From contig JAACVK010000022.1 in assembly GCA_009991595.1 (NCBI GenBank), positions 1 to 64,000 of the forward strand: a stretch of DNA of 64,000 bases. Reading direction: 5' to 3'. The notes beneath the pieces were generated by a model that made no database searches, was not told where the DNA came from, and was given only the letters and a program-made list of their open reading frames with translations. Numbering within the stretch: the first letter of the stretch is position 1; each line of letters begins with the position of its first letter. Source of the DNA: a bacterium. GTDB taxonomy: Bacteria; Bdellovibrionota; UBA2428. A program made the position numbers and the translations under genes. Positions 10,155-19,562 of this stretch are shown piece by piece.

Positions 10155-10900
10155 CCCCTAACAAAGGGGTTCTTTTCAATCTCTTGCTCGATGATAGTAA
10201 GTGGCCCGTGCCCTGGAATAACCACCGCCTCGGGTGATTTTTTGTAGAGCTTGTTTTTAATGCTCTTTTCAATCTTTTGAGAGTCACCGCCCCACAAATC
10301 GGTTCGCCCAATGCCTCTTCTAAAGAGCGTGTCTCCTGTTAAAAGTATTTGTGGGATTTTCTCCCACTTACCAACGCTATAACTTTTGGGGGCACTAATG
10401 TCGCTTTGCCCATTCACACACAAGCAACAACTACCAGGTGTATGGCCAGGGGTTACAATCGACTCCACTCCATCAAAGCCTTCGTAAGTTTGCCCGTCTT
10501 TAATCCACCCAGTTAACTGAGGAACTTCAAAGGAATTCATTCCTAAAAACTGGGCCTGTAATGAAACATTGTCGTAAAGCCACAAGTCCTCTTTATGCAA
10601 ATATATCTTTGGTGGCGCAAGATCATATGCCTTGTTGCCTTCTACAAAAAGCTCGTAAAGTTTTTTAGTGGCCCCCACATGATCTAAATGCGCATGCGTG
10701 TGCCAAATAGTGTGCACCCCCACTCCAAGGCTTTGCAGTTTTTTTGAAATTAATTGCGCCTCGTCGCCAGGATCAACCACCAAAGCGGCCTTGGAGCCCT
10801 CTTGAACAATAATCGTGCAGTTACACTGAAGCATACCAACGGGGAAGGTCTCCATGTAATAATTTGCCATCCCCCGCAGCATAGCTAGGCGCCAAGGCAC
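10151..10900 (-). CDS. MBL-fold metallohydrolase (glyoxalase II-like)
   Basis: HTHAHLDHVG metal-binding motif, TPGHTPGS, GDTLFRRGIGRTD, PGHGP; start probably internal at MANYYMETFPVG. Confidence 0.88.
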   Translation of the reverse strand: MPWRLAMLRGMANYYMETFPVGMLQCNCTIIVQEGSKAALVVDPGDEAQLISKKLQSLGVGVHTIWHTHAHLDHVGATKKLYELFVEGNKAYDLAPPKIYLHKEDLWLYDNVSLQAQFLGMNSFEVPQLTGWIKDGQTYEGFDGVESIVTPGHTPGSCCLCVNGQSDISAPKSYSVGKWEKIPQILLTGDTLFRRGIGRTDLWGGDSQKIEKSIKNKLYKKSPEAVVIPGHGPLTIIEQEIEKNPFVRG

Positions 10901-10916
10901 TTTTCAAACACTATTA

Positions 10917-11402
10917 TTAAGTTTTCTTTTCAACTTTCGCTTGAATTGCCTTTAACTCAGAAGCAGATAAAAGGTCCTTGGCTCTACCCATTGCTTCTTT
11001 AGCGCTTATTAAATCACTTATATTTATGACTTTAATACTTTGTCCGTTGAGTTTTACCGTATCCGCTTTCGTTGAAACTCTCTCAAAGTCGCCAACACCT
11101 GTAATCGAGCTAATAAAATCCACGACACCCAAACTCGTCTCCAGATACAAATTATTAACTTGTTGTCCTTTTGGAGGCGCCTCCAGAAAAGACAGCTTGT
11201 TAACAGTCATTCTGTGCCGGGGATTGAACTCAGCTAAAGATTTTCGCAATTTTTCTATGTTTTCGGAGGTTAGTATCGTGCAAAGGTCTAAATCACGGGT
11301 TACCAATGTGGACCCATGCAACACTCCCGCAAAGCCTCCAACCACAACAAATTCAATTTCAGATTTAATAAGATGAAATAGAAGATCGTTAAGATTTTTC
11401 AT
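10917..11402 (-). CDS. nucleotidyltransferase-like protein
   Basis: VVVGGFAGVLHGSTLVTRDLDLC matches the GG...GS...DxD nucleotidyltransferase fold signature. Confidence 0.7.
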   Translation of the reverse strand: MKNLNDLLFHLIKSEIEFVVVGGFAGVLHGSTLVTRDLDLCTILTSENIEKLRKSLAEFNPRHRMTVNKLSFLEAPPKGQQVNNLYLETSLGVVDFISSITGVGDFERVSTKADTVKLNGQSIKVINISDLISAKEAMGRAKDLLSASELKAIQAKVEKKT

Positions 11403-11550
11403 TTAACGTCAAACGCGCTTCTTCCAACTGCCAAACTAAATCAAGGGCTGATTGGTGCTCTTCTATTCTTTGCTCAGGAGTCAACTGAAGATTTCTCTCA
11501 ATAAGGTTCAAGTCAAAACCTGCCTTCTCAGCAAATTGCTCTTTTGTCAT
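11389..11550 (-). CDS. 53-aa hypothetical protein overlapping the nucleotidyltransferase start
   Basis: Read by hand on the minus strand: MTKEQFAEKAGFDLNLIERNLQLTPEQRIEEHQSALDLVWQLEEARLTLNEKS*; 14-nt overlap with the downstream gene; absent from the ORF track, whose shortest listed entry is 60 aa. Confidence 0.6.
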   Translation of the reverse strand: MTKEQFAEKAGFDLNLIERNLQLTPEQRIEEHQSALDLVWQLEEARLTLNEKS

Positions 11551-11674
11551 TTCTTCCACTTTTCATATTATAAACCTCTACGAGAAGAGAATTCAATCAC
11601 CAAATATTCGCTAGGCCCAAAGGTATTTTTAACCGAAATCATTGCCAAAATTGGTCAATGCAGAGAACTCCATT

Positions 11675-12598
11675 TTAAAAAAGAATTGGAGCAAGGGCGG
11701 GAATCAAAAACAATGCGATCATTGTCGTCGCCAAGATACAAATTGCCGCCTTCTCGGGATGAGCCTTTAGCTCAGTCGCAATGACCACTCCATTAGCTGC
11801 CAAGGGAACTAAAGACATTAACATCAAGACTTGATAGTCTTCGTGTGCGTAGAGATGAAAATAATTTCTATCAAAAAAAATCATCGTAGCCATTAGAGTC
11901 GGCCACACAAGAAATTTTACAAGAACGGTCGTTAATATAAAGGACCAATCAAAATGATTAAAACGTGCGCGACTTACCCCCAATCCCAAGACCATCAAGC
12001 CTAAAACGGAATAAACACTTGTGAGCGTTTGGTTAATAGAAGTTAAAAATTCACCGCGCTCAACTCCCCAAAGGTTCAATCCGCAACCTAAGAAAAAGGC
12101 ATAGAGTGCTGGCAATTTTAAAACTCTTTTAATGGAGTCTTTCACTCCGTGATGCCCACGAGCGGTTAAATAAAAGCCAATCGTAAATTCAAAAATCACA
12201 TAGCCAAAAACAACTAAGATCGCATTTGAAACTCTCTCAATTCCCCAAAGAGCAATAATTGCTGGCAAGCCAAAATACCCAGTATTCCCAGAACCAACCA
12301 TAAAAGAAAGTATGTTTCGATCTGGGCTTTTCCACCTTCTTCCAAGAGTGTTGTAAAAGCCAATAGAAATAATCGAGGCCGCCAAGAGAAAAACAAAAGG
12401 CATGCCCAGTCGAGCGGGTGTCAGCTCGGCATCCAAAATAGACAAGAAGAAAACCAAAGGGACAACGAGGTATAAGAGTAATTTAGCTAGGGACTCTCTC
12501 CCAACACCCAAAAAACGTCCGGCAATAAAGCCTAAGAAAACATAAAAATACAAAGGCAGAAGTTTTTGAAAAAGAGCCCAAAACACAACGACGTTCAT
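11675..12598 (-). CDS. AEC family (auxin efflux carrier-like) transporter
   Basis: Hydrophobic, FMVGSGNTGYFGLPAIIALWG signature of AEC permeases. Confidence 0.85.
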   Translation of the reverse strand: MNVVVFWALFQKLLPLYFYVFLGFIAGRFLGVGRESLAKLLLYLVVPLVFFLSILDAELTPARLGMPFVFLLAASIISIGFYNTLGRRWKSPDRNILSFMVGSGNTGYFGLPAIIALWGIERVSNAILVVFGYVIFEFTIGFYLTARGHHGVKDSIKRVLKLPALYAFFLGCGLNLWGVERGEFLTSINQTLTSVYSVLGLMVLGLGVSRARFNHFDWSFILTTVLVKFLVWPTLMATMIFFDRNYFHLYAHEDYQVLMLMSLVPLAANGVVIATELKAHPEKAAICILATTMIALFLIPALAPILF

Positions 12599-12722
12599 CT
12601 TCGGGGAAAATGGCAGGCTAAAGTCGAGATTTCAAACACAAATACTGTGAAATGAAGACTTTTTAGAAAAAATTCAATAAAAGCGTTCAAAAAGTGCCTT
12701 GGCGCCGTTACCCTAGGGACAG

Positions 12723-13568
12723 ATGAATAAGTTTGTAAAAGTTGATGAGCAAGAAATTATGGACCGTGTTTATAACGAAGCACCTAAAGATGCCGTGTGG
12801 GTCTTCGATTGCGATGGCACTCTTATCAACAGCGACATTTCAACTTTTACAGGTTGGTCGCTTGTTAAAAACGGAATGGCCAACCCTGACTTACTTCCCG
12901 AACCTTGGGTAAAAGGAAACAAGGGTATAAAAATCCCTTTTGATGAGTTTGAAGCCATCATCGATCATGTAACAAAAATAAAAGGCGTTACCGGATGTTA
13001 CGAATGGGAGATTGAACTTCAATCTGGCCTTTCTCCAAAAATGGTTATGGAGGTGGCGACCGAAGTTCTTGAAGTTGCCTTAAAAGAGGGCCACATTCGC
13101 TACACTCGTCATGTCGCAAAACTTGCCGAGCGAGTCAAAGAGAACGCTTGGGTTGTAAGTGGCAGCTCTCACCCAACCGTTTCTGCCATTACTGCCAAGC
13201 TTGGAATTCCACCCAACAGAGTCTTGGCCACAACCCTAGAAACTTTAGACGGCATCTATCAGATGCGCTTTGAAGACCCTGGAATCATTTGGGAAGAAAC
13301 CAAACGAGTTATTCTTGAACGAAACAATGTGAAAGAACCTTACTTCGTCGCTGGAGACACCATTGGGGATTGGTTCATGATGTTAATGCCCGGAAAATGG
13401 CGCTGGTGTGTTCTTTGGGATGACTACCGCCATCGTGGCATAGAGTGGCGCAATTTTCTAAAAGACAACTGCTTCAAGGGTATTGAGATTCCTATGGAGG
13501 CTGGCTTTTATACAATCAACCACAATAACTATGATTGGGTGATCGAAATCAAAGGTGACTTTAGCTAA
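12723..13568 (+). CDS. HAD superfamily hydrolase, phosphoserine phosphatase-like
   Basis: VFDCDGTLIN motif I, VVSGSSHPTV motif II, FVAGDTIGDWFMM motif IV. Confidence 0.8.
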   Translation: MNKFVKVDEQEIMDRVYNEAPKDAVWVFDCDGTLINSDISTFTGWSLVKNGMANPDLLPEPWVKGNKGIKIPFDEFEAIIDHVTKIKGVTGCYEWEIELQSGLSPKMVMEVATEVLEVALKEGHIRYTRHVAKLAERVKENAWVVSGSSHPTVSAITAKLGIPPNRVLATTLETLDGIYQMRFEDPGIIWEETKRVILERNNVKEPYFVAGDTIGDWFMMLMPGKWRWCVLWDDYRHRGIEWRNFLKDNCFKGIEIPMEAGFYTINHNNYDWVIEIKGDFS

Positions 13569-13583
13569 AGCGACCTATATAAG

Positions 13584-15308
13584 GTGCCCATGATGGGCCC
13601 TATCTGGAAAAACATTCAAATCAAGTGGTATTCCATCGCCTTGATTCTCGTCGCCTTGCTTGCTGCTCTCTCTCAAACACCTGAAGTCGACACCTTTATT
13701 GTTGAACTAGACCCCCTTGCAAACTCACTAGCATCACAAATCTTTTACTCTTTTTTAAGAATGCTTGGCGCTTTTGTTTTTGCGCTAGTTTTTGCCTTAA
13801 CCTTCGGCGTTCTGGCAGCCACCAGCACAACTAGAGCAAAAGTAATTCTTCCTGTTGTAGACATCTTACAAAGTGTTCCTCTTTTAGGGTTTTTCCCCAC
13901 TGCCATATTTTGGTTTATGAAACTAGGGTCAGCAAAGGTTGGTCTGGAAATGGCTGTGGTTTTTTTAATCTTCACTAGCCAAGCTTGGAACTTAGTTTTT
14001 GCCGTTTACGACGGAATTAAAAATATCCCAGAATCCACAAAACAAGCTGTCGAAAGCATGGCCCTAGGGCCTGTCGCCAAGTTTCGAAGACTTTACCTTC
14101 CCGCCGCTTTTCCTCGCATTGTTGACAACGCAGCTCTTAGTTGGGCCAATGGTTGGTATTTTTTAATGGCCTGCGAAATCATCGCCCTAGGACCCCTCAA
14201 CTATGAAGTTCCGGGCTTGGGGTCGGTCATGTTTCGAGCCGTCGAGAATAGTGATTGGCTTACTTTTTACAAAGGTTTAGGAGCACTCTTTGCTGTGATT
14301 ATTGCGATGGACTTTTTTATTTGGAGGCCTTTAGGAGCTCTTGCCTCTGTCTATCGCTTTGATTTCGGCGCACAAGACGAAGAGAACTCCTCTGAACTCT
14401 CAGAAGACGTTCTATCTTTTTATAGAAACCACTGGATTTGCTCCCCATTACACTGGCTTGGCCAATCTGTAGATTGGATCTTCACAAAGCTTGAAGACAG
14501 TTTTGATGACAAATACTCACCCGAGAAAACTCACACAAGTAAGACTTGGAAATGGGTGGATGCCTGTATCTCGATTGTTTTTTGGACCGGTATTGCCTCA
14601 GCTCTTGTTTGGTCAAGCCTAGAAATTTTTGAAGTTCTAACCACACCACACCCAATGACGGCCGCCTCGCTCTTGCTTGCAATCTTTTATTCAAGCCTTA
14701 GAGTTTTAGGGGCTTACGTTTTATGTTTAAGCTGGATTCTTCCTCTTTGCTTTTGGCTCCACAGAAGACAAAGTTATATGAGATGGGCTCAATCTACCGC
14801 ACAAATTTTAGCCTCCATTCCTGCAACAGCTTTTTTTCCGGTGATTGCTGTCCTAAGTTTTCGCTTTTTTCACACAACCGAACTAGCTGTCGCCCTCATG
14901 CTAGTCACCGGCATGCAATGGTATTTACTCTTTAATATTATTGGTGGAGCTCAAAGCATCGGCAGCGACCTTAAGGACTTAGGCAAAGCTCTAGACCTGA
15001 CCCGCCTTCAGTATTTTAAAAACATCTTCCTCCCTGCTATTGCCCCTGCCCTTGTGACTGGCTCTATTACCGCCGTAGGTGGTGGCTGGAACGCCTTAAT
15101 CATTGCCGAATACATTAAAATTGGAGACAAGCTCTACAAAGTCTTTGGAATTGGTGCCATCATCTCGGAATCGACCTTTGAGTCAGGCGACCGGAATTTA
15201 GTTGCCTACGCCCTCTTTTTTATGGTGTTTGTGATAGTGACCATCAACAAACTGTTTTGGCAGCCACTCTACAGCTGGGCTGAAAAAAAGTTTAGAATGG
15301 ACGATTAA
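13584..15308 (+). CDS. ABC transporter permease with two tandem BPD_transp_1-like domains (NitT/TauT type)
   Basis: 574 aa with two copies of the permease-type segment ([25 protein letters not shown] and [28 protein letters not shown]-loop-like). Confidence 0.82.
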   Translation: MPMMGPIWKNIQIKWYSIALILVALLAALSQTPEVDTFIVELDPLANSLASQIFYSFLRMLGAFVFALVFALTFGVLAATSTTRAKVILPVVDILQSVPLLGFFPTAIFWFMKLGSAKVGLEMAVVFLIFTSQAWNLVFAVYDGIKNIPESTKQAVESMALGPVAKFRRLYLPAAFPRIVDNAALSWANGWYFLMACEIIALGPLNYEVPGLGSVMFRAVENSDWLTFYKGLGALFAVIIAMDFFIWRPLGALASVYRFDFGAQDEENSSELSEDVLSFYRNHWICSPLHWLGQSVDWIFTKLEDSFDDKYSPEKTHTSKTWKWVDACISIVFWTGIASALVWSSLEIFEVLTTPHPMTAASLLLAIFYSSLRVLGAYVLCLSWILPLCFWLHRRQSYMRWAQSTAQILASIPATAFFPVIAVLSFRFFHTTELAVALMLVTGMQWYLLFNIIGGAQSIGSDLKDLGKALDLTRLQYFKNIFLPAIAPALVTGSITAVGGGWNALIIAEYIKIGDKLYKVFGIGAIISESTFESGDRNLVAYALFFMVFVIVTINKLFWQPLYSWAEKKFRMDD

Positions 15309-15321
15309 GAAAGGAGCCCAC

Positions 15322-16083
15322 ATGAACGAATTCGAAAAAATACTAAGCGTCGAAAATGTTGGGCGCTCTTTTAAAACAAAGGCCGGAAACTTTATTGCCT
15401 TAGAGAACATCAATCTAGATTTTTTCGAAGAAGAATTCGTAGCCATTGTTGGCCCTTCTGGCTGCGGGAAAAGCACTTTATTAAAGATCATCAATGGAAT
15501 GCTTAAACCCAGCACGGGGAAAACCTCCTTTAGAGGGAAAGCCTTAGGTGGAATAAACCTAGAATGTTCAATGGTTTACCAGAATTTCGGCCTGCTCCCG
15601 TGGCTAAGCGTTCTTGAGAATATTGAGCTAGGGCTACTCAGCCGCGAGCTTTCAAACGCTCAGGCTCAAAAGAAGGCCGCTCATTACATTGATAAAGTCG
15701 GTTTAGATGGCCATGAAGAAGCCTATCCTCGCGAATTATCAGGGGGAATGAAGCAGCGAGTGGGCTTTGCTCGAGCCTTGGCCATTGAACCCGAAATTCT
15801 TCTGATGGACGAGCCCTTTAGCTCGCTGGATCCATTAACAGCCATAAACCTAAGGGAAGAAATACTGGACATCTGGGAAGATCCTAATCTACGAATAACA
15901 ACAGTGATTATGATAACTCACCAGATCGAAGAAGCCGTGGAAATGGCAGACCGCGTGATTGTAATGGACGGAAGTCCTGGCCACGTCGTCAAGGAAGTAA
16001 AGATTCCCCTAGAGCGGCCGCGCAACCGTAAGAGCAAAGAATTCGATCACTATGTAGGAGAAATATTCGAGCTAATCACTTGA
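15322..16083 (+). CDS. ABC transporter ATP-binding protein (nitrate/sulfonate/taurine type)
   Basis: Walker [18 protein letters not shown] signature, [12 protein letters not shown] Walker B. Confidence 0.93.
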   Translation: MNEFEKILSVENVGRSFKTKAGNFIALENINLDFFEEEFVAIVGPSGCGKSTLLKIINGMLKPSTGKTSFRGKALGGINLECSMVYQNFGLLPWLSVLENIELGLLSRELSNAQAQKKAAHYIDKVGLDGHEEAYPRELSGGMKQRVGFARALAIEPEILLMDEPFSSLDPLTAINLREEILDIWEDPNLRITTVIMITHQIEEAVEMADRVIVMDGSPGHVVKEVKIPLERPRNRKSKEFDHYVGEIFELIT

Positions 16084-16095
16084 AACACTAAGAAA

Positions 16096-16599
16096 ATGGA
16101 CCACGACAGTAGTAGCAATAAAGAAATACAATCCCTTCCAGCCGCTGGAATATCTGAAACCCTAGGCCTCTTAGAAGTCATCGATGACCATGGTGGCGAA
16201 GAGAAATCTTACAGCCTAGCCTCTGAGCTCAACATCGAAACCGATTCTTTGCTGACGACTATTAAAGCAGCAGAAATGTTCGGCTTTATCGACACCCCAG
16301 GCCGAGACGTCATCTTGACTCCCATTGGCAAGCAAATGATTGAAACCGAGATGAACACCAAAAAGCAGCTTCTCTTAGAGCAGCTTAGAAAAATAGAACT
16401 GTTTGCAAAAGTAAAAGAAGCTTTAGAATCTCAAGAAGAAGAGAGACTTAGTCGTGATGACCTACTTAAAATGATTCAAAGCTGGCTCCCCAACGAGAAA
16501 GCCGAAGACCAGTTTGAAACGCTCATCAACTGGGGTCGCTGGGGCGAATTCCTCGGCTACAGCCAAGACGACGACTACGTCTACCTAGACCAAGGTTAA
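16096..16599 (+). CDS. AAA-associated C-terminal-domain-like protein
   Basis: Winged-helix-like 167-aa protein directly downstream and in the same frame as the ABC ATPase; resembles the domain usually fused to such ATPases. Confidence 0.6.
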   Translation: MDHDSSSNKEIQSLPAAGISETLGLLEVIDDHGGEEKSYSLASELNIETDSLLTTIKAAEMFGFIDTPGRDVILTPIGKQMIETEMNTKKQLLLEQLRKIELFAKVKEALESQEEERLSRDDLLKMIQSWLPNEKAEDQFETLINWGRWGEFLGYSQDDDYVYLDQG

Positions 16600-16685
16600 A
16601 GGCGTCTAACACAACGCGCCCCTAAACGTTCCCTAGATCGTTTTTGCCTTGGCAGAAGAGAAGAGACTTTTCTACAATTTAGAGC

Positions 16686-17480
16686 ATGCAGGCTTATCAC
16701 GATTTACTTCTTAGAATCTTAGACGAGGGCACTGAAAAGCAAGATCGCACTGGCACCGGAACCCTAAGCATCTTTGGCCATCAAATGCGCTTTGACCTCT
16801 CTCAAGGATTTCCAGCTGTAACTACAAAGAAGCTCCACTTTCGCTCCATTATTCACGAGCTACTTTGGTTTTTAAAAGGCGACACCAACATTAAATACCT
16901 CCACGACAACCGCGTCACCATTTGGGACGAATGGGCCGACAACAAAGGCAATCTTGGACCTGTTTATGGCTATCAGTGGCGCAATTGGCCGGGAGCCGAC
17001 GGAAAGCACTACGACCAAATCGCCCAAGTCGTAGATCAAATTAAAAACAATCCCGATTCTAGAAGACACATCGTGTGCGCCTGGAATGTAGCTCAAGTTG
17101 AAAAAATGGCTCTGCCTCCTTGCCACACCTTGTTTCAATTTTATGTGGCTGAAGGAAAACTCTCTTGCCAACTGTATCAACGAAGTGCCGACGTGTTTTT
17201 AGGCGTGCCTTTTAACATTGTTAGCTATTCACTTCTAACTATGATGATCGCTCAGGTTTGTAACCTTGAACCCGGTGATTTCGTTCATACGTTTGGAGAC
17301 GCTCATCTTTACAAAAACCACCTAGAGCAAACAAAGCTTCAACTTTCACGTAAACCAGGCCCCCTACCTACAATGAAGATCAACGCTAATGTGAAAGACA
17401 TCTTTGAATTTAAGTATGAAGACTTTGAATTGATCGATTACGAACCACACCCGGGGATAAAAGCCCCTATTGCTGTTTAA
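16686..17480 (+). CDS. thyA: thymidylate synthase
   Basis: 264 aa; [12 protein letters not shown] active-site Cys, [25 protein letters not shown]. Confidence 0.97.
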   Translation: MQAYHDLLLRILDEGTEKQDRTGTGTLSIFGHQMRFDLSQGFPAVTTKKLHFRSIIHELLWFLKGDTNIKYLHDNRVTIWDEWADNKGNLGPVYGYQWRNWPGADGKHYDQIAQVVDQIKNNPDSRRHIVCAWNVAQVEKMALPPCHTLFQFYVAEGKLSCQLYQRSADVFLGVPFNIVSYSLLTMMIAQVCNLEPGDFVHTFGDAHLYKNHLEQTKLQLSRKPGPLPTMKINANVKDIFEFKYEDFELIDYEPHPGIKAPIAV

Positions 17481-17494
17481 AGGAGATTTTTAAA

Positions 17495-17977
17495 ATGAGA
17501 GTTCATATACTAATTGCCCTCACAACTGAAAAATGGGTAATGGGTAAAAACAACTCTCTTCCCTGGCATCTTCCCGAAGATTTAAAACGTTTTAAAAGGC
17601 TCACAATGGGCCATCCCATTATTATGGGACGAAAAACTTATGACTCCATTGGAAAGCCGCTCCCTGGGCGAGACAACATTGTTCTCACTCGAGACAAAAA
17701 CTTAAAAATTGATGGATGCACAACATGCACAAGCATCGCAAAAGCCTTTGAACGATGCGAATACAGGAAAGCAGAAAAAGCTTTCATCATCGGCGGCGCC
17801 CAAATCTTAAAAGAAGCTCTGCCCTTGGCCGACGAACTCAATATCACCTGGATTGACAAAGACTTTGATGGCGATGTCTTTTTTCCAAAATGGAATTTCG
17901 ACAAATACAAAAAAAGCTCAGAGCAAATTTGCTCTGAGCCCTTTGATCATCGTTACGTAGATTACGTTAGAGTTTAA
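17495..17977 (+). CDS. folA: dihydrofolate reductase
   Basis: MGKNNSLPWHLPEDLKRFK, IMGRKTYDSIGKPLPGR. Confidence 0.96.
   Translation: MRVHILIALTTEKWVMGKNNSLPWHLPEDLKRFKRLTMGHPIIMGRKTYDSIGKPLPGRDNIVLTRDKNLKIDGCTTCTSIAKAFERCEYRKAEKAFIIGGAQILKEALPLADELNITWIDKDFDGDVFFPKWNFDKYKKSSEQICSEPFDHRYVDYVRV
17916..17939 (-). terminator. rho-independent terminator (minus strand) embedded in the folA 3' coding end
   Basis: Perfect 24-nt inverted repeat GCTCAGAGCAAATTTGCTCTGAGC followed on the minus strand by TTTTTTT (17915-17909). Confidence 0.85.
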
Positions 17978-19455
17978 GCCGCCTGCCTTAAACATCTAAT
18001 CATATCGCTTGCCTCTTCAGCAGAAAAGCCCGCACGCCTCAAAGTATGAGACATTGCCAAATCCACCGCAGCAACATCGTCACCGGCTTGCTCTATGGCA
18101 TTAGCTAAATCTTTTCTTTGAACCTTCAAATCATCTAAACGCTTTTGCGCAGACTCAAGCGGTTGCCCGCCTTGTGCTTTAAATTTTTCAATCTGAGAAG
18201 TAAGAACGGCAATTTCGTCTTCGACGCCTTTATGTAAACTATTTAAAACATCTCGAGCCTTCTTAGGATCAGCTGTCCTGCTTAAAAGTGAGGTTACACC
18301 TTCAAGGGCTTCGTCATCAAAATTAGATAATCTTTTAAGAAGAGCAGAGGGATTCGACCCCAATGATCCAGGATGAGCTGCATCAATTTTTCTCATGCTA
18401 GTATAGGCCTCAATCAACTTTTCACGACTTGCAGGGTTTTCTAATAGAGGATTATTCGACGCCAACCCTCTCAACGAACTATTTTCTTTTCCTACTGCCT
18501 TAATGAAATCATCTGCCTCTTCGGCAGAAAGACGACCCGTCTTCATCATATTTTCAATCGACTCAACCATAGCAGGGCCATGTTTTGCGCCTAGCGCATC
18601 GGCCGAATTGAAAGCTCTGCTTGCAACAGGAGCTACGTCAGAAAGTGCTCGAACAGAATTTGCCGAACTTGCATCTGCAACAGCCTCAAGTGGAGTCCCT
18701 CTTTGTAATCTATTCCTAAACAAAGAAGACAAAAGAAAATCTACTTGGCTATCTCCACTCTCAGGTGGCAGCCTCATGTTACCAGATCCTATGCGGTCCC
18801 AATGAGCCGACCAACCAATCACCTGTGATTGCTGCTCTGGAGAAAGTGAATCAAACACTTTCTGCGCACTGACTGAAGAGTCTTTCACTTTCACATCTCC
18901 AAGATTCTTAATTTGGGTGAGCAAGCCAGTTTTCTCTGCATCGGTCACAGCTACCGCTAACTCTCTTTGAATTTTTGGAAGACTGCTAGCCAAGGCTCTA
19001 TCAGCATCAGCCTTTGACGTTCGTGACAATGCAGTGAGATAATCACCCAAAACTTGAACGGCAGCAGGATGGTCTGGTGCTACTTTCAGTTTGCTAGAGA
19101 TTCGGTTACTAATTAATCTAAACATTTGAGGATCGATGAAATCGGCAAACTTATCTGAGCTAAGAAAAGCGGCAGGCAAATCTGCAACAATTTGTCTTGG
19201 AGAATTTCGAACCATTGAATTCAAGGCAGAAACAACTTCATCATTAGTTTTTAAAGCACGCGCAGCAGCCTCACCGGCTTTTTCTGTTTTTTTAACAGCT
19301 TTAAGGAGAGAGCGTGAGTGAATGCCATCTAATCTTCTAGCAACCCCTTCAAGTAATTCCGTAGTTTGCCGTGTTTGAGAAAAGCTTGCAGCGGACAAAA
19401 AAACTGAAGTTACAGCTATAAAATTTCTAAAGTTAATCAAAGATGTGCTTTCCAT
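17974..19455 (-). CDS. hypothetical exported helical protein
   Basis: 493 aa with signal-peptide-like N-terminus (VTSVFLSAASFSQT) and mostly alpha-helical composition. Confidence 0.6.
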   Translation of the reverse strand: MESTSLINFRNFIAVTSVFLSAASFSQTRQTTELLEGVARRLDGIHSRSLLKAVKKTEKAGEAAARALKTNDEVVSALNSMVRNSPRQIVADLPAAFLSSDKFADFIDPQMFRLISNRISSKLKVAPDHPAAVQVLGDYLTALSRTSKADADRALASSLPKIQRELAVAVTDAEKTGLLTQIKNLGDVKVKDSSVSAQKVFDSLSPEQQSQVIGWSAHWDRIGSGNMRLPPESGDSQVDFLLSSLFRNRLQRGTPLEAVADASSANSVRALSDVAPVASRAFNSADALGAKHGPAMVESIENMMKTGRLSAEEADDFIKAVGKENSSLRGLASNNPLLENPASREKLIEAYTSMRKIDAAHPGSLGSNPSALLKRLSNFDDEALEGVTSLLSRTADPKKARDVLNSLHKGVEDEIAVLTSQIEKFKAQGGQPLESAQKRLDDLKVQRKDLANAIEQAGDDVAAVDLAMSHTLRRAGFSAEEASDMIRCLRQAA

Positions 19456-19562
19456 TTAAAGCATCCCCTCTCCCTCAACGCTAAGCGTTATTAATTCATT
19501 ATAAGCCTTTATCGGCAAAAACAAAGGAAATAATGAGCCCTGTTTGACGCAATTTCAGCTAT

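Noticed and set aside
10152-10175. AACCCCT-AACAA-AGGGGTT hairpin after the GHMP kinase, considered as a terminator
   Set aside because: Only 7 bp with a poor T-tract (CTTTTC); it lies in the MBL gene's coding end and is too weak to call
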